Below, piece by piece: positions 1 through 9,217 of a DNA stretch of 64,000 nucleotides. The translations under genes were made by a program, and so were the position numbers. Location: positions 354,251 to 418,250 of the forward strand of contig NZ_FYAM01000024.1 of assembly GCF_900185645.1 (NCBI RefSeq). Reading direction: 5' to 3'. Every line of letters begins with the position of its first letter. Position 1 is the first letter of the stretch. Source of the stretch: Clostridium sp. BSD9I1 (GTDB lineage: Bacteria > Bacillota > Clostridia > Clostridiales > Clostridiaceae). The notes below the pieces were generated by a model. It worked only from the letters and a program-made list of their open reading frames with translations, made no database searches and had not been told where the DNA came from.

Positions 1-629
1 ATAACAACTCTTTCTAGAACTCCTGCTTCTTCAAACTTTTTTCTAAAAAAATTTGCATCATCATGCTTTATTCCCATAGCTGCAAATACTACTGCAAACT
101 CACCCTTTGAATTTCCGCTTAACTTTGCCTGTCTTACAATTTGAGCAGCTAGTTCATTATGCGGCATGCCATTTCCAGAAAATATAGGTAGCTTTTGTCC
201 TCTGATGAGAGTACTTAGGCAATCTATTGAAGATATACCTGTTTCAATAAAATTTCGCGGATATTTTCTAGCAGCAGGATTCATAGGTCTTCCGTTTACA
301 TTATATTTAGTACTTGTATATATTTTCCCACCACCATCTCGGGGCTCTCCCACTCCATTAAATTCCCTTCCCAAGATATCCTCTGAGAGGCTTATAGAAA
401 GAGGCCCTCCTGTGAAACTTACAGCAGTATTTTGAGTAGATATGCCAGTAGTTGTTTCAAATACCTGTATTACCACCTTATCTCCATCTATTTGAACTAC
501 CTTACCCTTTTTTCTTTCATTTTCATTTACTACTATATCAACTATTTCATCATAAGATACTCCCTTTACCTCAGATAATACTATTAAAGGGCCTTGAATT
601 TTATCTAAAGTTAAATATTCCTTTTTCAT
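1..629 (-). CDS. ntpB: V-type ATP synthase subunit B, N-terminal part (cut by window edge)
   Basis: This is the first 209 or so residues of the nucleotide-binding, non-catalytic B subunit of a V/A-type ATPase; the remainder lies beyond base 1. The ATG at 629 follows an AGGAGG-type site and sits 2 bases after the subunit A stop, so the two are translationally linked. The protein opens MKKEYLTLDKIQGPLIVL, the N-terminal beta-barrel of the family, and further in shows SSIDCLSTLIRGQKLPIFSG and NELAAQIVRQAKL, both typical of B subunits around the nucleotide site. B alternates with A in the cytoplasmic V1 hexamer. It is the last gene of the operon visible here; subunit D would be expected next but cannot be seen. 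Confidence 0.95.
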   Translation of the reverse strand, partial: MKKEYLTLDKIQGPLIVLSEVKGVSYDEIVDIVVNENERKKGKVVQIDGDKVVIQVFETTTGISTQNTAVSFTGGPLSISLSEDILGREFNGVGEPRDGGGKIYTSTKYNVNGRPMNPAARKYPRNFIETGISSIDCLSTLIRGQKLPIFSGNGMPHNELAAQIVRQAKLSGNSKGEFAVVFAAMGIKHDDANFFRKKFEEAGVLERVV

Positions 630-631
630 AT

Positions 632-2404
632 CTACTCCTCCTTTCTACCATATTGCTCTATAAGCTCTTTATAAAAGTTTTTAACCTTTTCTTCCAATAA
701 ATCTATACCGCTTAAATCCTCATTTGGTATATTATATTTTATTTTCGTGATTTCCTCATATAAATCTTTATTTTTTATTTTAGAAATTGGGATACCTTGC
801 TTTACTGCCATATTTGAGCATTCATATAAATTATTTATAAGATTTAGCATTTTAAACTGCTTATTTAATGGTACAAAAGTATCTTCTTTGTGATAAGCAT
901 TTTGCTGCAGAAATCCAATTCTTATTATTTTTGCAATTTCAAGAATAAGCCTTTGGTCATCTGGGAGCACGTCTTCTCCCACAAGCTTTACTATTTCTTG
1001 AAGCTTATCTTCTTCGAATAATATCTTAAGTATTTTTCCTCGTAACTCCATCATTGTATCTGAAATATTTTCCTCATACCAATCTGTAAGCATGGAAATG
1101 TATCCACTATAGCTTGTTAGCCAGTTTATAGCTGGGTAATGCCTTGCATATGCAAGTTTCTTATCCAAGCTTAAGAATGAGCTTACAAATCTTTTTGTAT
1201 TCTGAGTTACAGGCTCAGAGAAATCTCCTCCAGCTGGGGATACAGCTCCTATAACCGTTAAAGACCCTTCCGTTCCATTTAAATTTTCAACATAACCTGC
1301 TCTTTCATAAAACTCTGCAATTCTTGTAGGTAAATATGCTGGATATCCTTCTTCGGCAGGCATTTCCTCTAGTCTTCCAGAAATCTCCCTTAACGCTTCT
1401 GCCCAACGCGATGTTGAATCTGCCATTATGGCAACATGATATCCCATATCTCTAAAATATTCAGCAATTGTAATTCCAGTATAAATAGAAGCTTCCCTTG
1501 CTGCCACAGGCATATTTGAGGTATTTGCAATTAGAACTGTCCTATTCATTAAAGGCATATTTGTTTTAGGATCTATTAATTTTGGAAAATCTTCTAATAC
1601 CTCTGTCATCTCATTTCCTCTTTCACCGCAGCCAATATACACTATTAAGTCAGCATCAGACCACTTTGCAAGCTGATGTTGAGTCATAGTTTTCCCTGTA
1701 CCAAATCCCCCTGGAATTGCAACAGTTCCTCCTTTTGCTATAGGGAAAAAAGTATCTAATATTCGTTGTCCTGTGATTAATGGAACAGTTAGTGCTTTTC
1801 TTTCTTTTACAGGCCTTGGCTTTCTTACTGGCCACATTTGATAAAGAGGAAGTTCATATTCCTTTTGATCTTTTAATAGCTTTATAACTCTTTTCTCTAT
1901 ATTATAATTTCCACTTTCCGCTGCCCATATAACTTTTCCTTCCACACCTGGTGGAACCATAAGCTTATGCTTTAAAAGTGGGGTTTCCTGAACCTCGGCA
2001 TACACATCTCCAGACTTTAAATATTCTTCTGTCTTAGCCTTTATAGAAACTTCCCAAAGCTTTTCATCATCTAAAGAAATAAGTCCTATACCCTCTGGAA
2101 TAAATCCATAGGACAACTGGTTTAGCTTTTCTAGAGGCCTTTCTATTCCATCAAATATATTTCCTATAATGCCTGGTCCCAATTTCAGCGATAACGGCCT
2201 ATTCGTAGATACAATGTTTTCTCCTGCTTTAAGCCCTCCTGTTTCTTCATACACCTGTATGGTTCCTATATCTCCTTCTAATATAATTACTTCTCCTATA
2301 AGTTTTCGCTCTCCTACCATTACCATTTCTCTCATTTGAAATTCACTCATACCTGAGGCTTTTACAACAGGACCATTTATTCCAATTACTGTTCCTTCCT
2401 TCAT
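632..2404 (-). CDS. ntpA: V-type ATP synthase catalytic subunit A
   Basis: This is the catalytic A subunit of the V1 sector, which hydrolyses or makes ATP coupled to ion flow through the membrane sector. At 590 residues it has the usual length. The P-loop GGFGTGKT is at residues 232-239, preceded by the long non-homologous insertion (about 110-190) that marks A rather than B or F-type beta subunits. GCGERGNEMTEVLEDFP, SRWAEALREISGRLEEMPAE and the downstream SPAGGDFSEPV segment are classic A-subunit blocks. The ATG at 2404 has a short upstream site and lies 6 bases after subunit E. Position E-A-B in the operon is that of other clostridial V-ATPases. Confidence 0.97.
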   Translation of the reverse strand: MKEGTVIGINGPVVKASGMSEFQMREMVMVGERKLIGEVIILEGDIGTIQVYEETGGLKAGENIVSTNRPLSLKLGPGIIGNIFDGIERPLEKLNQLSYGFIPEGIGLISLDDEKLWEVSIKAKTEEYLKSGDVYAEVQETPLLKHKLMVPPGVEGKVIWAAESGNYNIEKRVIKLLKDQKEYELPLYQMWPVRKPRPVKERKALTVPLITGQRILDTFFPIAKGGTVAIPGGFGTGKTMTQHQLAKWSDADLIVYIGCGERGNEMTEVLEDFPKLIDPKTNMPLMNRTVLIANTSNMPVAAREASIYTGITIAEYFRDMGYHVAIMADSTSRWAEALREISGRLEEMPAEEGYPAYLPTRIAEFYERAGYVENLNGTEGSLTVIGAVSPAGGDFSEPVTQNTKRFVSSFLSLDKKLAYARHYPAINWLTSYSGYISMLTDWYEENISDTMMELRGKILKILFEEDKLQEIVKLVGEDVLPDDQRLILEIAKIIRIGFLQQNAYHKEDTFVPLNKQFKMLNLINNLYECSNMAVKQGIPISKIKNKDLYEEITKIKYNIPNEDLSGIDLLEEKVKNFYKELIEQYGRKEE

Positions 2405-2410
2405 AAGATT

Positions 2411-3037
2411 TTACGCCTCCCCATTTAACTCATCCATAACCTTAGTACCTACTTCTTCCTTTAATTCATATATCTTGTGAATCAGGCTATTATCTATTCT
2501 AAATTTCTTATCTTCATCCTCTAATATAAAGCCTCCAATTATGGGAACTTTTGAAGGTTTTATATTAAAGGACTGTGAGATATCTTTCAGTTCCTCTTCT
2601 ATATCCTCTTTATATTTCTCAATATCTTTTTCTGATAAGTATAAAATAAAGCTTTCTGGTATTTCTAGAACTTCATTACTCTTTAAACTTTTAATTTCGT
2701 TTAACAAATAACTTCCGTATTCTTCTGTACTGCTGTATTCCGTTATACCTTTCTTTACTTCCTCTATTGTCTCCGTTATTATTTCTTCTTTTATATTTAA
2801 GAGTTTTCTTTGGGTATCCATTTTAACTTTAGATACTTTTTCCCTTTGTTTTGCTGTAATCTTCTTTTCTATATCCTTTATAGTTTTTTCTTTATAGTTT
2901 TTTAATTTTTCATTTTCCTTTAATAGGATTTCATTTATCTCGCTACTAGCTTTCTCCTCTTGCTTTTTAAACTGCTCATCTATCTCGCTAAAAACTATTT
3001 TGGTAAATAACTTCAACTTATCTTCAATACTAGTCAT
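2411..3037 (-). CDS. ntpE: V-type ATP synthase subunit E
   Basis: This is a peripheral-stalk subunit that holds the V1 head against rotation. The first about 90 residues are a charged, lysine- and glutamate-rich helix (KEKTIKDIEKKITAKQREKV), and the C-terminal half is the globular head-binding domain with PIIGGFILEDEDKKFRIDNS, the usual family signature. I chose the ATG at 3037 (MTSIEDKL) because GAGGTGA lies 5 bases before it; a GTG three codons upstream at 3046 would have almost no spacing. The product is 208 residues. It sits between subunits F and A in the operon. Confidence 0.92.
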   Translation of the reverse strand: MTSIEDKLKLFTKIVFSEIDEQFKKQEEKASSEINEILLKENEKLKNYKEKTIKDIEKKITAKQREKVSKVKMDTQRKLLNIKEEIITETIEEVKKGITEYSSTEEYGSYLLNEIKSLKSNEVLEIPESFILYLSEKDIEKYKEDIEEELKDISQSFNIKPSKVPIIGGFILEDEDKKFRIDNSLIHKIYELKEEVGTKVMDELNGEA

Positions 3038-3055
3038 ATATATCACCTCAAATCT

Positions 3056-3364
3056 TTAAAGTTTTAGTCCTATAGCTTCTTTTACATAATTTAAAAGATG
3101 ATCTTCTCCCCTTTTAGAACCATGTCTGTCAGGTATTTCAACCACAAGAGGCAACAATTTAGATAATTTTATTTCACTTAACTCCTCTGAAACAAGCTCT
3201 GCAATTTTTTCTGTAACTATTATAGTGCTTATTTCTTTATCCTTTAATAAATTCTCCAATATTTCTAACACTTCTTCTCTTTTATGAACCACACTTCCTC
3301 TTATTCCTGCTATTTTAAGTCCTACTATACTATCTACATTATCACTTATTAAAAAAGCTTTCAT
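3056..3364 (-). CDS. V-type ATP synthase subunit F
   Basis: This is the small central-stalk subunit F (called NtpG in Enterococcus nomenclature), which binds the rotor axle subunit D. At 102 residues it is of normal length and has the family's Rossmann-like pattern: an N-terminal MKAFLISDNVDSIVGLKIAGI strand and glycine turn (quoted in part), then STIIVTEKIAELVSEEL and a C-terminal LPLVVEIPDRHGS block. AAGGAG lies 10-12 bases before the ATG. It is located between the proteolipid K and subunit E genes. Confidence 0.9.
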   Translation of the reverse strand: MKAFLISDNVDSIVGLKIAGIRGSVVHKREEVLEILENLLKDKEISTIIVTEKIAELVSEELSEIKLSKLLPLVVEIPDRHGSKRGEDHLLNYVKEAIGLKL

Positions 3365-3382
3365 AATTGTAAACTCCTTAAG

Positions 3383-3808
3383 TTAAAGTCTTGAAAGTAT
3401 CATTATAGAAATTATAAGCCCATATATAGCAATGCCTTCTGCAAGTCCTACATATATAAGTGTTTTACCTAATATTTTAGGATCTTCTGATACTGCACCA
3501 AGGGCTGAAGAGCCAACTACACCTACTGCATAGCCTGCACCTATAGTTGCAAGTCCTGTACATAATGCTGCTGCAATGTATCCCATTCCTGAAGCAGTTG
3601 CAATTGAGGTAGTCTCCGCTGCACTTACTATGTCTGGAATCATAAATATTATTGCAGCACTTATAACTGGAATAAACGCCCCAAGGTTTATTTTAAGTGC
3701 TCTTTTAACTCTTGTATTTCCTTCTAAATCATCCTTAGCCTTTTCTGTGAATCCATAAGTTATTGTTCCTAAAACTATGCAAAAGGTAATTAATAATAAA
3801 TAGAACAT
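3383..3808 (-). CDS. ntpK: V-type ATP synthase subunit K (membrane rotor proteolipid)
   Basis: This is the c-ring proteolipid that carries the transported ion. The 141 residues form a short N-terminal membrane segment (2-19), a second (40-60), and a well conserved C-terminal hairpin (73-100 and 115-139) with the essential carboxylate at Glu124 in GLAEGIAIYG. Only the second hairpin holds an acidic ion-binding residue, as in duplicated V-type proteolipids. Hand alignment to Enterococcus NtpK puts Val95 where that Na+ pump has a coordinating Gln, and Gly125 after the Glu where Na+-type rings have Ser or Thr. A strong AGGAGG precedes the ATG. Confidence 0.93.
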   Translation of the reverse strand: MFYLLLITFCIVLGTITYGFTEKAKDDLEGNTRVKRALKINLGAFIPVISAAIIFMIPDIVSAAETTSIATASGMGYIAAALCTGLATIGAGYAVGVVGSSALGAVSEDPKILGKTLIYVGLAEGIAIYGLIISIMILSRL

Positions 3809-3833
3809 TATTTTTCCTCCTCATTTTATAAAT

Positions 3834-5825
3834 TTAAATATTTTCATTAATTAAACTTTTACTATTATTAAGCTTTATTGGTTGGAATTCTATGCCTCCT
3901 CCTTCGTAATACTTACTAAACAGTTCATAATATTCCAGCCTCAATCCTTGAATAAATACTATAAGCCCTTCAAGGCCAATTATTATGATGTTTCCTAAAA
4001 TATACATCAATATACTTCCTGCTTCAGAATTCATCATGTTTGCTAGTGAACTAAATGCAATAAATAACCCCACATGATTTAATGCAAAAGCTCCTACCCT
4101 AATAAAAGATATAGTATTTGAAAACATTCCTAGGAGAGTTTCCAACACTCCAAATCCTCCTTCTATAAAATAATCACTTTTACTTTCACTATAAAGTGGA
4201 CGTATTCCCTTTATTAAATTTGATAACGGCTCTTTAAACACCATAATCATGAGCATTGCTATGAATAAAATTATCCATATTGAAGTTCTAAATGTATTGA
4301 TTCCTATAACCTTTGAATAAGTAAAGTAAAGCAAAAGCACATAAAACAAAAGTCCATTTACTCCATCCTTCCCAAATACTCCATTTTCTATATCCTTTCT
4401 TTTAAAGTTATTAACCAAGCTAAATATAAATCCTACTACTAAAAGCATACATCCAAATACTACTGCCATAATTAAAACATCTTGTATATTTTCCATAGGT
4501 CTTATAAATGCTGCTGGAATTACATCTTCAAACCCAAATACACTTCCATACAGAAACCCAAATATAGCCGAACTTATTCCTAACCTTGCAAGTATTCCTC
4601 CTAAATTTACTCTTCTCATCTTATACTTTAAAAATAATCCTGCAATCAAAAATACAAGTCCTTGACCTACATCTCCAAACATAGCTCCAAATATAATCAT
4701 ATAACTAATTCCTAAAAACAATGTAGGATCTGTTTCATCATAGGACGGAGCTCCATACATATTTACCATAACTTCAAATGGCCTTACAATAGAATTATTC
4801 TTAAGTCTTGTGGGCGGAGTTATTGTTTTATTAGTTATTTTACTAGGTTCCTTACTTAAAACAATTATCTTATTTCCGAAGCTATTTAACTTTTCATTAA
4901 GACTTCCTATTTCATCTTCTGGAACCCATCCACAAAGATAAAAGAACTCGTTTGTACATGCCGCATAATCCTTTAGTTCAGAAGTTTTTAGCTGAAGTTT
5001 TAGACTTACATTGAGTATATTTATTTCTTGTTTATTTTCCTCATATATTTTTTTCATCTGTGCTTCTAGTTCTAATATTTCTCTTTGCAGTTCATTAAAC
5101 TCCTGTTTTAGTTTTTCTTGTATTTGAAGTGGAGTTCCTTCATATTGCCATGGCATTTCAACAGTTTCTAAATTTAAGGAATTCAGTATTCTATCTGATT
5201 CATTTTTTAGCATCTTAGGAGTTATGATTATTACTACTCTATAATCCTTAGCCTTATATACCTTCTTCACCATGGAGGGTGTATTTTCATAATTAATCTT
5301 TAATTTATGGGAACTTTCAAGTGTTAATTTGTATACCCCTACATGAAAATTTCTTAAGTTTTTTATTTCTTGTAAAGGTACATCTATGTCTTTAAAGTAG
5401 GATATATTATTTAAAAATAACTTTACTTTTTCCTGTGCTTCTTTTTTATCTAGTAATTTTTTATAAATTTCTTCAAACTTCCCGTCTATCCTTACTATTT
5501 TATCTAAAAGTTCTTCATAGTTTAAAATAAGTTCTTCCTCTTGTACAGGAAAATTTCTATCCAAACTTACAATTTCTAAAATCCTTTTTATATGTGCTTC
5601 TACAGGTGCATAATCTCTTTCATGCACATAAGGCCTTACATAATTTAAATCAATAATTTTTTCTAAGTTATCTTCTGTAGCAGAAACAGTAAAATCCGTA
5701 GTATCTATTTCATTCATGGCATTTACAGGGTGTAATCCATTAAAAAGCACCACCTGTTTGGCTACATTTTCAAGTAAATCCATAGTTCCTATAATATTTA
5801 CCATTTTCATTTTTTCTACGGACAC
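3834..5825 (-). CDS. ntpI: V-type ATP synthase subunit I (stator membrane subunit)
   Basis: This is the 663-residue stator subunit that forms the ion half-channels and anchors the peripheral stalks. Residues 1 to about 335 are a soluble, partly coiled-coil domain (ELQREILELEAQMKKIYEEN). The remainder is hydrophobic with seven or eight membrane spans, including SYMIIFGAMFGDVGQGLVF and FIRVGAFALNHVGLFIAF, the conserved blocks of the family that include the essential arginine region. The start used is GTG at 5825, since GGTGAGG lies 4 bases upstream; the first ATG (5810) is too far from it. Confidence 0.95.
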   Translation of the reverse strand: MSVEKMKMVNIIGTMDLLENVAKQVVLFNGLHPVNAMNEIDTTDFTVSATEDNLEKIIDLNYVRPYVHERDYAPVEAHIKRILEIVSLDRNFPVQEEELILNYEELLDKIVRIDGKFEEIYKKLLDKKEAQEKVKLFLNNISYFKDIDVPLQEIKNLRNFHVGVYKLTLESSHKLKINYENTPSMVKKVYKAKDYRVVIIITPKMLKNESDRILNSLNLETVEMPWQYEGTPLQIQEKLKQEFNELQREILELEAQMKKIYEENKQEINILNVSLKLQLKTSELKDYAACTNEFFYLCGWVPEDEIGSLNEKLNSFGNKIIVLSKEPSKITNKTITPPTRLKNNSIVRPFEVMVNMYGAPSYDETDPTLFLGISYMIIFGAMFGDVGQGLVFLIAGLFLKYKMRRVNLGGILARLGISSAIFGFLYGSVFGFEDVIPAAFIRPMENIQDVLIMAVVFGCMLLVVGFIFSLVNNFKRKDIENGVFGKDGVNGLLFYVLLLYFTYSKVIGINTFRTSIWIILFIAMLMIMVFKEPLSNLIKGIRPLYSESKSDYFIEGGFGVLETLLGMFSNTISFIRVGAFALNHVGLFIAFSSLANMMNSEAGSILMYILGNIIIIGLEGLIVFIQGLRLEYYELFSKYYEGGGIEFQPIKLNNSKSLINENI

Positions 5826-5845
5826 AGAGCCTCACCCCCTAAATT

Positions 5846-6889
5846 TTAGCAATCGCTTATATATCTATGAATTTCTTCTGAATCTAATGAATATCTTCTG
5901 CCTTCAATTATGGATACTATATACTTTATTTCTAAAAGAGCTAATTCTAAATAAGAAGCCACTATAGATATATCCATAGGACTTTCTTTGGCATATTTTA
6001 AATATAAATTTTTCATATACCTTAATATATCGCTTTCTATTAGATGATCATCCTTTTTTCCTTCTCCAAACACTTCTATATATGGAGTATATCTTATTGA
6101 GCTAAATAGTTCCTCCATATTTCTTGAATAGCAGAGATTCTTTAAATCCTTTAAGTGAAGTCTATATCCATCATATATTGTGTAGTTTAATAAGATTTCT
6201 GGTGCTATGTTATAGTACTTTTTGCCTCTAAAGATCCATTGTATATTTAAAAGATCACTGTATACACCTATTATATTTTTAAGAATTTCTCGGCTTTCCT
6301 TATGAATTTTTTCTTCAACCTTTCTAAGTTCACTGAAATACGAAAAATCCAGTGACATTTCTATTCTAAACATCCCTCCCTCTTTTACAGAATTAAGTAG
6401 TGGAAAAATATGATTATAATATTTCGTATTCTTAAGTATTTCAGTAGCTTCTTCCATACTTCTAACTGAAATTAACTCATCATAGTTTATTTGGCTTAAT
6501 GGGCTTTTATAAGTCATAAGCGACTCTATATCTTCGTTTTCTCTCCCTAAATACTTCCCCCTAAGTATTACCTTTAAATCCTCTATTTCAAGTTTCATAA
6601 AAAGTACTTTTATTAAACTTTTATAGTCTCCTCTAAGGTAATGACTAAGTTTGTAAAAACTTTCAGTATAAGATCTTTTTAGTATTTTTTCTAATTGCCC
6701 TCTATGCAAATCCTGTATATTATAATCTTTTAATGCTTCTTTATAATTTGTATTTTCTTTTAAGTAGCTAAGAGCCTGTACATAATCCTTTGAATTTATA
6801 AGTTCCTCATATTGCTCTTTTGTAAGGAGTTTCCCCTTAAGTGCCTTTGCTTTAGTATTAACTGCAGCAAACTGTGCAACACTTCCCAT
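5846..6889 (-). CDS. ntpC: V-type ATP synthase subunit C
   Basis: This is the cytoplasmic funnel subunit C that links the central stalk to the membrane ring. The 347-residue product is mainly helical with the repeated subunit-C pattern: VNTKAKALKGKLLTKEQYEE at the N terminus, DLKVILRGKYLG in the middle, and SYLELALLEIKYIVSIIEG at the end, all family hallmarks. GGAGGAAT precedes the ATG at 6889. It lies between the G/H stalk gene and subunit I. Confidence 0.92.
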   Translation of the reverse strand: MGSVAQFAAVNTKAKALKGKLLTKEQYEELINSKDYVQALSYLKENTNYKEALKDYNIQDLHRGQLEKILKRSYTESFYKLSHYLRGDYKSLIKVLFMKLEIEDLKVILRGKYLGRENEDIESLMTYKSPLSQINYDELISVRSMEEATEILKNTKYYNHIFPLLNSVKEGGMFRIEMSLDFSYFSELRKVEEKIHKESREILKNIIGVYSDLLNIQWIFRGKKYYNIAPEILLNYTIYDGYRLHLKDLKNLCYSRNMEELFSSIRYTPYIEVFGEGKKDDHLIESDILRYMKNLYLKYAKESPMDISIVASYLELALLEIKYIVSIIEGRRYSLDSEEIHRYISDC

Positions 6890-6891
6890 GA

Positions 6892-7215
6892 TTATTCCTC
6901 CTTAGTTAATGCAACAATGTTTTTAATGGCATCCTCTACCACCTTATTTTTTATTTTTTCATACTTACTTTTAAATGCGCTTTCCTTTTCTTCTAATTGC
7001 TTCTGAATATCTGCTATTATCATTTCTTCTTCAAGCTTCTTTTTACTTATTATTTCTTCTTTTATTTTCGAAATTTCCCTGTCTGTTTCCTTCCATAATA
7101 ATTTCAACTTTCCCTCTGCTTCTTTTTTCTTATTTTTTAATTCTTCTTCCTTTTGCGCTTTTAGTTTCTCTGCTTCCTTATCTATAGATATAATACTTTT
7201 AATTGCATTTTGCAT
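6892..7215 (-). CDS. V-type ATP synthase subunit G/H (peripheral stalk)
   Basis: This is the first gene of the ATPase operon. The 107 residues are almost all one charged helix (EAEKLKAQKEEELKNKKKEA, KLEEEMIIADIQKQLEEKE), as expected of the subunit that pairs with E in the peripheral stalk (AhaH/NtpF type). The assignment rests on size, coiled-coil composition and position; the sequence itself is too low in complexity for more. GGGTGA precedes the ATG at 7215. The promoter must lie in the divergent gap to 7545. Confidence 0.85.
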   Translation of the reverse strand: MQNAIKSIISIDKEAEKLKAQKEEELKNKKKEAEGKLKLLWKETDREISKIKEEIISKKKLEEEMIIADIQKQLEEKESAFKSKYEKIKNKVVEDAIKNIVALTKEE

Positions 7216-7544
7216 ATATTCACCCCACTCATATAATCATCATGATAATTCTTACTACTCTTTATCCGTTTTTTAATATTTATTTGTCTATTTTACTCCT
7301 GCAATCTTAGATTTAAAAGGAACACATACCACAAATTGCTTGAACTAATCAGTGTAAAACTGGCATTTTTTTCATGTAATCAAGCTATACAGTTTGCCAT
7401 TTACTTTTATGACATATTTTAGTGAAATTGCAAAACAATTTTTTATAGTATTCTTTTAACCTAATATTCATTATCACTTTAGTCTTCATCTACATATACT
7501 AGAATATGACTTTACTGATTGAAAATATTAAGGAGTTGGTTTTA
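7216..7544. promoter_or_regulatory. Divergent intergenic region, V-ATPase operon and ABC transporter
   Basis: This 329-base gap must carry the promoters of the leftward ATPase operon and the rightward ABC operon. It is very AT-rich. No riboswitch signature was recognised; in particular the thiamine (THI-box) landmarks CTGAGA and ACCTGA are absent. GCTTGA near 7339 and TCAAGC near 7380 can pair across about 35 bases, which is weak evidence on its own. No convincing -35/-10 pair could be fixed by eye. Confidence 0.35.
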
Positions 7545-8306
7545 GTGGATAAAGTAGTTGTTAAAGATATATATATGAATTATCACTCTTTATCAAATTC
7601 TACGATGGCAATTAACAATATATCATTTACCGTTAAGGATGGTGAATTTTTAAGCATAGTTGGTCCCTCTGGCTGTGGAAAATCAACCGTCTTAAATATA
7701 ATAGCAGGACTTTTAAAGCCATCTTCTGGAGAAATATTTATAGATGGAGAAAAGGTAGATAAAGTTTCTTCTAAAGTTGGCTATATGTTTCAAAGAGATC
7801 ATTTATTTGATTGGCTAACAGTATTGGACAACATTACACTTGGTTTAAAAATTCAACATAACTTAACAGAAGAGCGAAAAAGGAAAATAGATCAGCTTTT
7901 GAAAGATTATAATTTATGGGATTTTAAAAACCATTATCCTAAAGAACTTTCTGGAGGAATGCGCCAAAGGGCTGCTCTCATAAGAACTCTTGCCTTAACT
8001 CCCGAAGTACTTCTACTAGATGAACCCTTCTCTGCACTGGATTATCAAACAAGGCTTAATGTAAGTGATGATATATATAATATATTAAAAAAAGAAGGAA
8101 AAACAATAATTATGGTAACTCATGATTTATCAGAGGCAATTTCCATGTCTGATAGGGTAATAGTTTTATCCAATAGGCCTGCAGAAATTAAGAGGGAATT
8201 GGAAATAGGTTTTTCTGATTTAGAATGTAAATCGCCCTTAAAATGTAGAGAGGCTTCAAACTTTAGAGTGTACTTTAATGAACTTTGGAAGGAGTTGAAT
8301 TCCTAA
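7545..8306 (+). CDS. ABC transporter ATP-binding protein, SsuB/TauB/NrtD family
   Basis: This is the ATPase of an import-type ABC transporter of the nitrate/sulfonate/taurine family. It shows Walker A GPSGCGKST, a Q-loop MFQRDHLFDW, the signature LSGGMRQRAALIRTLA, Walker B LLLDEPFSALD and switch H in VTHDLSEAI, all in family order. I start at GTG 7545 (VDKVVVKD) because AGGAG is 9-10 bases before it; an in-frame ATG at 7506 has no ribosome site. The 253-residue product ends in TAATG, overlapping the permease start, so the two are co-translated. No binding protein gene is adjacent, so the substrate (sulfonate, thiamine precursor or other) cannot be inferred. Confidence 0.9.
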   Translation: MDKVVVKDIYMNYHSLSNSTMAINNISFTVKDGEFLSIVGPSGCGKSTVLNIIAGLLKPSSGEIFIDGEKVDKVSSKVGYMFQRDHLFDWLTVLDNITLGLKIQHNLTEERKRKIDQLLKDYNLWDFKNHYPKELSGGMRQRAALIRTLALTPEVLLLDEPFSALDYQTRLNVSDDIYNILKKEGKTIIMVTHDLSEAISMSDRVIVLSNRPAEIKRELEIGFSDLECKSPLKCREASNFRVYFNELWKELNS

Positions 8307-9109
8307 TGATTGACTTTAACCAAGAGCGTAAAAATTATATAGAAAATGTCAAGAAAACAAAGCTGAAAATCACCTTAACTAGACTCTTCATATTAATATC
8401 ATTTTTTGCATTATGGGAAATTGCAGGACAGCTAAAATGGATAGACCCATTCCTAACCAGTACCCCATCTAGGATGTGGAAGAGCCTTTTAAAAATATAC
8501 AGTGAAGGTACATTATTTAAGCATATATTAGTTACTTGTTATGAAACAACAATTGGATTTTTACTTGGCACCATACTTGGAACTCTGGTAGCAATACTTT
8601 TATGGTGGTCGGATTTTTGGTGCAAAGTTCTTGATCCTTATCTTGTAGTTCTAAATGCTCTTCCTAAAGTAGCACTAGCACCTATTATAATATTTTGGGT
8701 AGGTAATGGAATGAAGGCAATAATAATGGTTGCATTACTTATATCCATAGTTGTAACAATAATAGGTGTATTGAATGGATTTAAAGAAGTAGATGAAGAT
8801 AAAATAAAACTTTTAAAAACCTTCGGGGCTAATAAGTGGCAGATACTCTCTCACTTAATCATACCCGCATCTGTTCCTACTTTAGTTTCTGCTCTTAAGA
8901 TAAACGTTGGTCTTTCTTGGGTTGGCGTTATAATGGGAGAATTCTTAGTGGCAAAGGATGGATTAGGATTCTTGATAATATTCGGGGGACAAATTTCTCA
9001 ACTTGATATGGTTATGATGAGCATAATTATACTTTCTGTGCTTGCATATATTATGTATGAAGCCGTTACTCTAATAGAAAAAAAATTTAATACTCAATCC
9101 CGTAGATAA
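8306..9109 (+). CDS. ABC transporter permease, SsuC/TauC family
   Basis: This is the inner-membrane permease that partners the preceding ATPase. The 267-residue protein has about six membrane spans and the coupling EAA-like loop around LLKTFGANKWQILSHLIIPA, followed by PTLVSALKINVGLSWVGVIM, characteristic of the BPD_transp_1 domain in SsuC/TauC proteins. The ATG at 8306 overlaps the ATPase stop and has GGAG 12 bases upstream inside that gene. Nothing resembling a periplasmic-type binding lipoprotein follows. Confidence 0.9.
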   Translation: MIDFNQERKNYIENVKKTKLKITLTRLFILISFFALWEIAGQLKWIDPFLTSTPSRMWKSLLKIYSEGTLFKHILVTCYETTIGFLLGTILGTLVAILLWWSDFWCKVLDPYLVVLNALPKVALAPIIIFWVGNGMKAIIMVALLISIVVTIIGVLNGFKEVDEDKIKLLKTFGANKWQILSHLIIPASVPTLVSALKINVGLSWVGVIMGEFLVAKDGLGFLIIFGGQISQLDMVMMSIIILSVLAYIMYEAVTLIEKKFNTQSRR

Positions 9110-9217
9110 ATTATGAATATTTTTTTCCATTTTGGTTATTATTTCTAATGTAATATTTAAAGATTATATAAAATATATTAATACTAGAGGAAATGTAATC
9201 AAAGGAGGAAGTTTTTA

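Noticed and set aside
7216..7544. Thiamine riboswitch before the ABC transporter
   Set aside because: The TPP core sequences are missing, so the transporter's substrate cannot be inferred this way.
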